Assembly: GCA_021307315.1 (NCBI GenBank) | Contig: JAJSPD010000071.1 | Coordinates: 167,416-231,415 of the forward strand | DNA length: 64,000 nt | DNA from: Bisporella sp. PMI_857 | Lineage: Eukaryota; Ascomycota; Leotiomycetes; Helotiales; Helotiaceae | Direction: 5' to 3' | Shown here: positions 23,283 through 33,670 of the stretch, piece after piece | Layout: each line of letters begins with the position of its first letter | How positions within the stretch are numbered: the stretch's first letter is position 1 | Notes under the pieces: model-generated | Database searches by the model: none | The model's input: the letters and a program-made list of their open reading frames with translations, nothing else | Told to the model about the DNA's origin: nothing | Position numbers and translations under genes: made by a program

Positions 23283-26020
23283 ATGGACTTTCTCGACAAG
23301 TTAAAAGATAAATTCGACGACCTACAAACTCACCTTGGCGACGAGCCGGAAGAAGTCGCACATCATGAAGAAGAGCACATTCACACAACTACAGGAAACC
23401 GCTTTCACAGCTTCGCCCCTCAAAGGACCGGGAACAGCGCAAAATGGTACGTCGATGGATGCAGCTATATGTGGGCAGTTTCTGTGGCTATAGAGGAGGC
23501 GAGAGAGAGCATCTGGATCTTGGACTGGTGGCTGAGCCCGGAACTGTATCTGAGACGGCCACCCAGCGCGAACGAGGATTATCGCGTGGACCGCATGCTG
23601 ATTGCTGCTGCGGAGCGGGGGGTCAAGGTCAATATTATTGTTTATAAGGAGGTTACGAGCGTTTTGACACGTGAGTGACCACCAATCTGAAATATGGCAC
23701 TCTTTCAATTTGGGTGCGAAGAGAGGTGGGCAATGCAGCTGCTGATGATGCGTAGTCAACTCTGATCATACGAAGAAGACTCTGGAAGTCCATCCCAATA
23801 TTGCGGTGTTCCGTCATCCTGATCATATGGTTGATGGCCAAGATTTACAGTCCCAGTTTCTCTCAGACATCAGCAAATTCTCGCTCAAAACCTTTGACCT
23901 TGCCAAGGCTCCAGAGGACGGCCTGAAGTCGCTATATGGGCTGACCGGTGACGTTGTCCTTTACTGGGCACATCACGAAAAATTATGTCTCGTCGATGGG
24001 AACGTCGCATTCATGGGTGGCTTGGATCTCTGCTTCGGACGTTGGGACTCTAATTCTCACCCCATCGCCGATGCTCATCCTACGGATGTGCGGGAAGGCG
24101 TATTTCCGGGACAAGATTACAATAATGCTCGTATCTATGACTTTTCTGACGTTTCCAAGTTTGATGTGAATAAACTGGATCGGACAAAGAGCTCTCGAAT
24201 GGGCTGGAGCGATATTGCAATCTGCCTCTCAGGGCCATTAGTCAAAGATCTGAAGGCTCATTTTGTGCAAAGATGGAACTATGTCTTTGAGGAGAAGTAC
24301 AACATTAAAAATGACCCAAGATATACGCGTCTCACGTTAGATGACACATCTGGCGGGTACTATCAAACTGATGGGAAGAACACTGAAGGAGGAAGCGCAT
24401 CGATATCAGATTCAAGAAACGAGCCTGAAGATGAATCATATACGGGGTATCATTTCCGACGCCGTCTACAACAGAACTTTTACGGAGGCGGGGGTGATAG
24501 CGGGTATAACAGAAGAGAAGATGAATCTCGGTATGGGGGATCTGGCGTTTCAGTCCAGCTGGTCCGTAGCGCTGCAAAATGGAGCAATGGAACAGATACA
24601 GAGGTAAGTTTCCAACTTGTCAGAGGAATCAAAATTATTCTAACAACATCAGCACTCCATCGTCGACGCATACATCCAGATCATCCGTGACAGCCAACAC
24701 TTCATTTACATTGAAAATCAATTCTTCATCACAGCGACTGGTGATCAACAGCACCCGGTCAAAAATCAGATCGGCGCTGCGATTGTGGAACGTGTTGTCC
24801 GCGCTTATCAAAGTGGTGAGGCTTATAGGGTTATCGTCTGTATGCCCGCCGTGCCTGCTTTTGCTGGTGATCTACATTCGGACGATGCTCTTGGAACTCG
24901 AGCTATCATGGAATACCAGTATGGGTCAATATGCCGTGGTGAGCACAGCATTATTGGTGCCATCCAGAAAGCAGGAATCCCTGATGCGGCACAGTACATT
25001 CGCTTTTTCAACCTTCGAAATTATGATAGGCTGAACGTCAACTCTACGATGGCAAAAGTGGAGGAAGACAGCGGAGTCAGTTATGGGGAGGCAAGGAGGG
25101 AGCATGATGACATTGTCGGCGCAGGTTATAATGGCGAAGGGGAAGGCACTGGAGCCACCCGCTATCAGCATAACCAACAATACGAGGCCTACGAGGCTGC
25201 CGGCTCGCGCAGAGAAGGAAGTAAATTCGACACTGTTAGTGGATGCTACATGGAGGGCGGACCATCCATCAAGGAAGTTCCTTGGTCCGGCAGTCACGAG
25301 GACGAAATAAATGCGTTTGTTAGCGAAGAACTGTACATTCATTCCAAGGTGCTCATCGCGGATGACCGAATCGTGATTTGTGGCTCCGCAAACCTGAACG
25401 ATCGCAGCCAGCTTGGCTACCATGACTCGGAGATCGCCGTGGTGATCGAAGACTCGGAAACAGTAGACTCGTACATGAATGGCCAACCGTTCCGTGCTGC
25501 AAAATTTGCAACGCAGCTGAGAAGACAGCTCTTCCGGAAACATCTCGGTCTCATCCCATTCCAGGACTGGAAGAGCCCAGATGAGAACTTCTTGCCTATC
25601 AACCAGGCCCAAAACGCGTATGATTGGGGTTCTCAATCTGATCTCGCCGTTCAAGATGTGCTCTCTGAGGACTTTACCCGTCTATGGCACGAAACAGCAG
25701 CAGTCAATACGGAAGTTTTCGTTAAAGCTTTCCATTGCGTGCCAGCTGATAATGCGAAGACCTGGGAAGAGTATGATGAGTACTTTGGCAAGCACTTTAT
25801 CTCTCCGGATGCGGAGGGCAAGTATACAACGGAAGAAGGCAAATATCAGTATGGGCATGTGGTGAGAGGGGAGTTTCCGGGAGGTGTGGAGGAGTTAAAA
25901 GAATGGTTGGATCGCGTCAGAGGCAGCTTGGTAGAGATGCCATTAAGATTCATGGAAGGGGTTGATTTTGCAAAGGAGGGTATGAGTTTGAATGCTTTTA
26001 CCGAAGAGATTTATACTTGA
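23283..26020 (+). CDS. Phospholipase D
   Basis: Hydrolyses phosphatidylcholine-type lipids to phosphatidic acid. Exons 23283-23670, 23756-24603 and 24653-26020 give 867 aa. Both HKD catalytic motifs are present: HEKLCLVDG (His203) and HSKVLIADDRIVICGSANLNDRS (His642, motif HxKxxxxD). The region between holds ENQFFI and RIYVYIPVVPAF-like family positions (here VIVCMPAVPAFAGD). There is no PX or PH domain at the N-terminus, so this is the short fungal form rather than the Spo14-type enzyme; no signal peptide or membrane helix is seen. The segment about residues 325-385 is a Gly/Asp/Arg-rich low-complexity insert before the second half. Likely cytosolic or membrane-associated. Confidence 0.93.
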
Positions 26021-26599
26021 GTGTGATAATAAATGGAGCGTTGGATTTCTGTAGTTATTTTAGCGACGAGATTAGTACAAGCGTTGTTTCCTCCTCTATA
26101 TCCGTGAAGTAAGAATTGAATCAAACACCATATGAACCACCCCATAGCGCGGCGTGCATCAGCAAAAGTGCACGACCTTTCATGACTTGGGTCTATTTTA
26201 AGGCTTATTCTGAAGTATGAATATCTCCGCAGCATTCATTGGACGGCTGGTTGAGAATCACGTGATAAAATATGTTTGAACAACCTATTCATTGTATCGC
26301 TTTCTAGATGGCGCCTAATAAAACATATAATCCGATTTAATATGTTGCCTCCCACAGCATATCGCTTATTGTGCACTGAACTGTGTCTCAAGCTAAATGT
26401 GATGCCGAGCCGGGGGCCGCCGATGGTAGCCAAGGAGGGAGCTTGAGTCATGAAAACCCATCAACTTTATAGGCTTCGACCAGCACAACTGAAAGAATTC
26501 CTCCGCATCAAGCCGTACGCATTGGGCGTGTATGTATGTTTATTTTTATTGATGTGTGCTTCTGGAGCTGGTCCTTTCTAAACTAACAGAAGAAATAAA
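26021..26599. other. Intergenic, no gene seen
   Basis: About 580 bases between two plus-strand genes, moderately AT-rich, with no supported open frame or repeat. Confidence 0.5.
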
Positions 26600-27830
26600 A
26601 TGGCCCGCGATTCGATTGTTGTCCTCGGGTATGTTGGAGACTCGCAAAAACGAGAGAACTTGAGGAGATATCAGGCTGACGATGAACATGTTGACAGAGC
26701 TGGCATTATTGGTATTAATGTCGCCTTAGAGCTTTCGAAACGTGGCTATGGGGATCACATCACCGTTGTTGCGCAGCACATGCCAGGTGATCAGTCCATC
26801 AACTATACGTCGCCTTGGGCGGGCGCCAATTTCTCTGCCATCTCTGGCAACGACGCCAATGCCCTTCGTTGGGATCAGGGAGGGTACTTGACCATTTGGG
26901 CAATGATCGAGGCTGGAGGCCCTGAGGCAAAGTATCTCAAGAAGACTCCTTCGACAGAGTACTTCGATGTGGAGCCCGATTCAAACAAGATCGCTAGTAT
27001 GAAGAAGTATCTGAAAGATGTATGTTCCATATCAGGATTCGTGATTTATACAAGCGGGAAATTGACCTTCAAAAGCTTGTCATATTGCCCCCGTCAAGCC
27101 TACCTCAAGGCGTAAAGTTCGGAATCACCTTCACGACAATCACGATAAATGCCCCCGCACACTGTGCCCATTTAGTAGCCTTGCTAAAATCGCAAGGGTA
27201 CGGGTCCATCCCATTCCAGAGGCGGCGTGTGGCTTCGGTCCAAGATGCTTTCTTGTCGTCCAACACCAGGGTGGTCTTTAATTGCGTAGGTGGCGCTGCT
27301 AGCAAGTTGGTGAACGATGCAAAGTCGTATCCTACCCGTGGCCAGGTGCTACTTGTGAAAGCACCACAGGTCACGCAGAGCATCATGCGCCATGGCAGAG
27401 ACTACGAGACGTATGTTATTCCGCGGCCTAATTCTGGCGGCAACGTTATCTTAGGTGGATACATGCAGAAGGGAAACTCGTAAGTAATGTGATCGTCTTC
27501 TTTTTCTCTATAGATCGCGGTTAACCACCTATTTAAAGCTCGCCAGATGTATATGCAGATGAAACAGAGTCTATATTAGCTAGAACTAGGGAACTCCTCC
27601 CTGCCCTAGGTGAGCCACAGACTGAGCTTCTGGCCGCTGCCGCTGGATTACGACCATCAAGGGAGGGAGGGGCGAGAGTTGAGGCAGAATCTTTGGCAGA
27701 TGGAAAACTGGTTGTGCATAATTATGGTGCTGGCGGAACTGGATACCAGGCAGGAATGGGAATGGCAAACGATGCAGTGGATCGAGCTGTGAGCGCTCTG
27801 GCGGCTCTGCGAACCAAGGCCAAATTATAA
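26600..27830 (+). CDS. D-amino-acid/D-aspartate oxidase, peroxisomal
   Basis: An FAD enzyme that oxidatively deaminates D-amino acids with release of hydrogen peroxide. Exons 26600-26628, 26698-27019, 27076-27479 and 27539-27830 give 348 aa, a typical family length. Splicing the first intron joins the dinucleotide-binding motif as VVLGAGIIGINVALELS. Family signatures are SPWAGANFSAISG, RGQVLLVKAP and, near the end, HNYGAGGTGYQAGMGMA. The C-terminus AKL is a type 1 peroxisomal targeting signal. The first intron is 69 nt, in frame and without a stop, so unspliced RNA would insert 23 residues into the FAD loop. D-Asp versus neutral D-amino acid preference is not decided here. Confidence 0.92.
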
Positions 27831-29021
27831 TGACGGGTCAAAGAGCTTGCAAAGAAGAGGAGCGTATCAATGCTGACAAGCTTATTTGACTTTGCGAGTC
27901 GAATATGTATTCGTTGATAGTGAACGCTTCAGAAACTTAGGGGCATTCTCCTTTTATTGGTTCTGGAACCAAAAGCTAAATGTTGCATTTGATTCCGCGG
28001 ACAGCTAGCTCTCGATATCTTATGCTCAACCACTCAATTGGTTTCCCCTAAAGTTGGCCCTTAACATGGGATTTCCCTCATCGGGAGATTGGCCAGAAAG
28101 TTGAACGACAGATAACAAAGATATCAGACCTTACTTCTGTTACAAATTGAATCAATCAACCGAACTTTTGCTACGCTATAACTCTTTTACGTAAGAGATG
28201 AAACGGTACTTCGTCAAGCTTTGTTCATCATCATGGTAAGAGTCAGTGGGTGATTTATTGCTCCTAGTCATTTATGTTACGATTTTATTTTCCTTCAGTT
28301 ACTTAATCGCCTCCTCTCCGGGTGTTGGAATGCATGTACATAGCTTCACGCGTTCCATATCACGAGGATTGTGGGCCCTCTACCATCTATATAACTACCT
28401 GGCAATAGGCCGTAGCTTAGAAGAATCAGCGAATATCAAAACCACACCAGCAAGAGCGTAGTCACAGCTACTACGTCTTTTGCTACGTGGTAGGTATTCC
28501 GACACCGGGACATAATATATGGAATAGTGACTTTTAGGAGCTAGGCTCACTGTAAACGTGAGCGAAGTCCACCGGCGACCCATAGTTAGAGCTGCCATCC
28601 GAATGAGTACCCAGTAACTGCACCATCGTGTACCGACTGTTGTCGGCATTTAAACACAATCAAAAGAGCAACAAACTCTAGATTGCTTAATTATTTGATC
28701 AAGACTTTTACTATAATCTGACCTATAAGACGATACAAATCGTAGCACCGAATACACATTCTTAACAGGGGTTCTACTGTAATATTCGAATTTCCGTGTT
28801 TGGTTTTTTGTGGTAAAATAGTAGGATATTTGTTGGGATGGGAATCTAGTCGGGAGCCGGAGTAAAAGTGATATTCCAATTCTCTATTCATTTTTTTTCC
28901 TAGGGAGTCCTAAACACCACTTGTTTTAAAAACACTACTTTATTCGTACGCGCTTATGGATTGTCGTCGGAAGCAACGTCTACCCAAGATCGGTACCGAT
29001 CCCTAATTACTCTTGCATCAT

Positions 29022-29252
29022 ATGGTATCGAGGTTTACGGGCGAGTATCAGAAATGGCTATCCAGATACAAGGAAGTCTTTTGTGCAATCACCAGTAGCA
29101 CTTGTGATTGTTCCACTGCAGAAACGATATATTCCAAGTACCGAGCGACATTGCAGGCTCTTGGGTATGACACGGAGCTACCCCTACAACTGATGGCGGA
29201 AATTCTGGAGATATTATCCAGCAGGCTAGAGAAATTCAACGACGAGCAATAA
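29022..29252 (+). CDS. Short hypothetical ORF
   Basis: 76 codons from ATG, beginning MVSRFTGEYQKWLSRYKEVF and ending RLEKFNDEQ, acidic, helix-prone, with a CDC motif in the middle. I do not recognise it. Its composition is more protein-like than its surroundings, but no neighbouring exon can be joined with confidence. It may be a small gene or an exon of a decayed one. Confidence 0.25.
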   Translation: MVSRFTGEYQKWLSRYKEVFCAITSSTCDCSTAETIYSKYRATLQALGYDTELPLQLMAEILEILSSRLEKFNDEQ

Positions 29253-29437
29253 GCCTCTACCAACAGAGCTTCAGTGACAAGGTTTTTGGAGGACCGGCAG
29301 AATATAAATAGCGCCTAGAAATTGAGGGTTTTGTTCGTGGTCGTTTGGTCAACAGTATGACAAACGCATAGCTTGTTCAAAATTGGACTTCCACTAGCTT
29401 TAGAAAGAGCCTGGCGTGAGACAGCGCAAGAGGTCGC

Positions 29438-29695
29438 ATGACACTAATTTTTGAGCAGGAATTCAACACAAGAGAGCTTCCTGCAATTAACAATGCTCAT
29501 AGTCCAACATCTAGCACTAGGATCCGGATTAGAGGCTTCGAAGTTGGCTATTTTGAAGCTGTCAACCAGCAGGAAACCGCGAACAATCGTTTTGACAACT
29601 TCAACGGATCACTCCCCGGTCCTAGTATAGCCCAGCAGCAGCCGGCAAAATTGTCTACCTTTGACAAAAACAGCCAGCAGAAAGAGTATAGATAG
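29438..29695 (+). CDS. Short hypothetical ORF
   Basis: 85 codons from ATG, with phrases RIRIRGFEVGYFEAVNQQ and a Gln/Asn-rich tail. Unrecognised. It lies 185 bases after the previous short ORF in a different frame, with stops between, so the two could be parts of one decayed gene. Confidence 0.2.
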   Translation: MTLIFEQEFNTRELPAINNAHSPTSSTRIRIRGFEVGYFEAVNQQETANNRFDNFNGSLPGPSIAQQQPAKLSTFDKNSQQKEYR

Positions 29696-30730
29696 TCTAG
29701 AGAAGTAAGAATACGAGTTTGTATGCAGTCCTATCGTGGTATTTGTTTTTGATATTAAGTCGTATTCAGTTGAACCTAACAAAAATTACTGATCTTTTGC
29801 CCTTTCCTGGAATATATTATGAAAGGTTCAGAGCTAATCCGACCTCACCTGCTCTTCGGCTCCGTTTTGAGAAAATTACGATTAGTGACCTAGGCGTCTG
29901 CTATCGTGCGTTCCTGAACTTTTCACAGCAAGTCGGGCAGTCGATCTTTGGCGGTGACACCCATTTTCTATTGTTTCCGGACACCAATTGCAATTCTCCC
30001 GTTTTGCACTTCTCGATATATCTAATCAAGTGGACTGTTATGACACAATGTGTATCTTAGAAGACTTTTATGGTGTCGGTCTTCACTTTCCCAAACAGCG
30101 CTTGTATGCAATCCCATCCCCCTTAGCAACCACCCCACCTGGAATGGCCATCCTAGAGCTGTACTCGGATGTGGCGTGTAGACAACAGTTCGTCTTGGAA
30201 AAGCTTGGTTGCCAGTGGTTCGCACCCACCTACGCTGCCGGTCTCATCTCTGTTCGAATCGACATACAACGTCCAAACTCCTACACTCCCAGCAGTTGGC
30301 ACAGGCGTAGAGTATACATTCCATCTAAAGCCCCTTGCTTTTGATCCATAGATGCATTTTAGATAATGAAACAACCCGAGAAGAGTTTGACTTACAGCAT
30401 CTGAATTTGTTTTACTTAATGAGCTAACCTTCAGACCATGGTTATGTTAAGATAGCATCTAACGATAGAACAGTATTTTTGAAGAATGGAACAATAGCGT
30501 CGCAGGAAGCAATACCCCTGAGAGATTATACTTGACGACTGCCACAGGTGCAGTAAGCAAAGTGACATTATGGGGATCCGACTGGAAAACTCGGGTGAAT
30601 GCATCTTACTAGGTAGATTGTAGGAAACACTAACATTTAAGATACCAATGACGAGCTATCTTTGGAGAAGTGTACCTAAATGTATGGAAATTCGGGGACA
30701 TTCTTAATTTTGCGTCCAATCTGTAAAGGT

Positions 30731-30749
30731 CCCCCCCCCCCCCCCCCCC
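30731..30749. repeat. Poly-C homopolymer (19 bases)
   Basis: An uninterrupted run of 19 C in an otherwise AT-rich stretch. Length in the true genome is uncertain because long homopolymers are prone to sequencing error. Confidence 0.9.
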
Positions 30750-32610
30750 TTCTTTATATTTTATATTGATGCAAAGGCTGATTGGGGTATTGTTATAGTG
30801 ATCTGTAGGGCAAAAGACGGGTTGGCGCCAATGGCGGGTTGAAGAAAACCGCACTACTCTATAATCTCGCCGATTGTTGTATGTCACGCGGGCACCTTTG
30901 TAGAACTAATACAACACAGTACTCTACTGACTAAAACATCAACCAGGGAGGAAAACCTATTTACGTGTACGGAGGTTGGGTATGTAGGTGTCAGGACATC
31001 ACGCAACTAGGTGACTAGAGCTATGTATGCAATAGTATGTGTATAAAACTTTTATACAAAAAGCCTGTTTAGTTAATGTTGGTTTTAGTATAAAATATGT
31101 TTACATATAAACGCAATAAGCCTAGTTAAAGTGATTTTACTGCGAAGGTAATAAAATATGATATGGTTTACCAGCCTGCACGTTGCTTCGGGGATATGTG
31201 GCTAGTGGTCCTTGGTGCTAGTGCTTCAAACATTTATACTTCAAGTATAAAGCGCGGCATTTCATTTCGCAGCCTTTTTTTACTTTAGCTTAGTGTCATC
31301 TACACAACACCCTCTAAAATGCTCCCCGTAGTCTAGGATCGTGACATGACACCATTCCTTACTTAATTTTATAGTAAAATATCAGCTGGTCGAATTCCAA
31401 AAGCTACACAAAAAAGAAATGACAGCGGCTGGAGCCCACTGAGAAAGTGCTATCCAGGCAAGGTATCAAGTAAAATAAGGCGTTTCAAAGACGAAAAAAG
31501 GGCACGTTGTGTTTACATTTACACTGTTAAGGCTATGGGGGCGATTACAACAACAACTTTGCTAGGCAGCGCTAGCATAGTTCACACGCGGCGAAATGGC
31601 GTCCATATCATCGGCGGCGGTTTTTTATACAACAGTGAAACGATTTAGTGATTTACAGGGAGTGAGCAGATTTTTTGCAAAGTCGTGAAGGTGGGGTCCC
31701 AACCCGCCTGACAGCCAGCCCACCTTTTCACCTGTGGAATGATATCAACTTTACTAATAGGCTTATATGATAATGCTGGGACTTACTTCACCAAACACAT
31801 TTTGTGAGTTACTCTTTTATAAGTCAAGCAGGCGGGTGCCATAAGTGCGCCGGACCATCTATAGGTTCGTGAAATCCTTTTTACCTTTTAAACTTGTCCC
31901 CATAAGAGGTAGGTGACACCTACATTGAGGATTTAAAACCTGGATTGGGGTACCAGTTATTATTTAATTATTGTCAAGCATAACTTGCATTAAACTTTAG
32001 CCCTTGACAAAGCGTTACATTCTTGATGTAATAGCACCACATGTTAAGACTTGGCAGCAGCCGTTACCCCCGCCTTTCGTTTTCTAAAGTAGTTCCTTTT
32101 GGTTCGGAATATAATAATACAAGACACATCAAGGCTGGTTAGGACCATGTTTCATTTGCGTTAGTCTGGAATTCTATTATCTACTGTGAGATATTTCATA
32201 TTAATGAGCCACACGACACACTCTGAAGAAGCGCTGGTCTTCATGCGTGGCTACTTATAGGAGCTGCCTTTTTCAGCCTCGAGTGGAGGATGGTAAAGGT
32301 TTGGAGTGTTGGAGACATATTGTAACGTCTCAAATGGTTAAATACCTGACAGCATTGATAGAAGTTGCTTGGAAGCCTCCGCTCCAGTCGGTTTTCCCGG
32401 CTCAATTCTCCACGAACCACAAACAAAGTTGTGCAGAGTAACTGCCGGTTATAAGGTTTCTTGCCGGCCAAGATGATGCCTCCTTCCGCATTAGTTCTCC
32501 GGCGGCTAACATATGCCTACACTTAAGAAGAGCAACAAGACAATGTCAACTGCTGTCGCGATGAGTCTCCCATCCCCTACAAAGTCCATGATTCCTGGTC
32601 GTTTTGAAAG

Positions 32611-33471
32611 ATGAAGTGTTACTCACTCGCGAGAGCTTTGCTGTTTCAGCTCCTTCTTCAGCATGTTTTAGCTGCCAATATCAGGAGCATATTCCTGTTC
32701 AAAGACGTGTTGAAATCTGACACTATTTCCATAAAGACCTCTGGCTTCAACAGCCTCATCATCTTTGGCGTCGGGATCCTCGACAATGGCGACATTATGT
32801 ACTACTCTAACACGCCGGGCAGCGTTGACACTCTCGTTGCATCCAACGGCACCTATGTCGGCGGCGCGGCGCTCTTCGACAAGGTTCGCTCCTTCAAGAC
32901 CGGAACTACGAGCATCAACAGGGTCGAGATTTGTATGAACTCTCAGCATGTTGCCGACCTGATGCGCACACCAGGGCCAGGTTCCTCGACAAGACTATAC
33001 CGCAACTTCGCTGCGCTCAAATCTGCGTGGGGACTCGACGCCGTCAATAATGACGATGAATCCATCTACGACGTTGCTAGCACCGTCCAGTTTGCCAAAA
33101 TGCTTGGCACGATTGGCTACAAGTACGCCATCACGCCGTATACCAACTCCGGCTTCTGGGTCTCCATTAAGAACCAGATTAACAGCGGCCTCAGCGAGCC
33201 GAACCTACTGCTAGACAGGGCGTATTTGCAGTGCTACGACGGCGGCGCTGGCAATGATCCCGTGGGCTGGCAGAACACGTTGGGCCTGAAGACTGTGCCT
33301 ATCCTCTGGGTCACCAACGACTCAAAGCCGTCTCAAGGCTCTACAGTCGCACAGGCGAGGACCAAGTTTAGCGGTTGGGCATCGCGAGCCACACTTGGAG
33401 GGGGGGATATTGGAACGATTATGACATCGAGAAGATGGGACTGTCATACAAATTGTACAGTGACGTTTTAA
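32611..33471 (+). CDS. Secreted glycosidase-like protein (TIM-barrel type), C-terminus frameshifted
   Basis: A single exon of 286 codons with a clear signal peptide (MKCYSLARALLFQLLLQHVLAA). The body (AWGLDAVNNDDESIYDV, then KMLGTIGYKYAITPYTNSGFW, then RAYLQCYDGGAGNDPVGWQ, then VPILWVTND) matches a fungal and bacterial secreted family often labelled coagulation factor 5/8-like and structurally close to GH18-like barrels; NDDES may be the catalytic strand. After a run of seven G at 33400-33406 the frame loses the family pattern. One frame over, it continues as YWNDYDIEKMGLSYKLYSD and stops at 33488. So either the G-run is miscounted or the gene has a recent frameshift. Secretion is likely; the enzymatic role is unproven. 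Confidence 0.7.
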   Translation: MKCYSLARALLFQLLLQHVLAANIRSIFLFKDVLKSDTISIKTSGFNSLIIFGVGILDNGDIMYYSNTPGSVDTLVASNGTYVGGAALFDKVRSFKTGTTSINRVEICMNSQHVADLMRTPGPGSSTRLYRNFAALKSAWGLDAVNNDDESIYDVASTVQFAKMLGTIGYKYAITPYTNSGFWVSIKNQINSGLSEPNLLLDRAYLQCYDGGAGNDPVGWQNTLGLKTVPILWVTNDSKPSQGSTVAQARTKFSGWASRATLGGGDIGTIMTSRRWDCHTNCTVTF

Positions 33472-33670
33472 CAAGTATTTTCCCATAAAAATCTAAATAC
33501 AAATCACCTTGCTTAAGATTTCCCTTTTAACTAACCTTGCCTTAATTTATAAAATCCGAAGGCCTATAAACTGTAACAATCGCTCAGCTGCCTGAAAAGT
33601 GCCTACCTGGACAGGCTCGAATAACTCCTAACCAAATAAATAGCATACTAAATGCTCTGTATCTTGCAAC

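Larger units (their letters stand above)
27831..32610. other. Long gene-poor, AT-rich stretch
   Basis: Almost 4.8 kb without a convincing gene. It contains two short ATG frames with coding-like composition (separate entries), a possible remnant at about 29880-30350 (phrases such as ELYSDVACRQQFVLEKLGCQWFAP in one frame and QTPTLPAVGTGVEYTFHLKP in another), and a poly-C tract. From 30900 to 32600 the sequence is AT-rich and I see neither coding sequence nor clear terminal repeats. Decay of old genes or transposons is the likeliest explanation. Confidence 0.4.

Noticed and set aside
24926..25654. Minus-strand 242-aa frame inside the phospholipase D gene
   Set aside because: Shadow of the HKD-containing exon; lacks an independent family signal.
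29719..30060. Hydrophobic 113-aa plus-strand frame
   Set aside because: It begins at a non-ATG codon, has no signal peptide at an ATG, and changes frame relative to the next coding-like fragment; treated as part of a decayed stretch.
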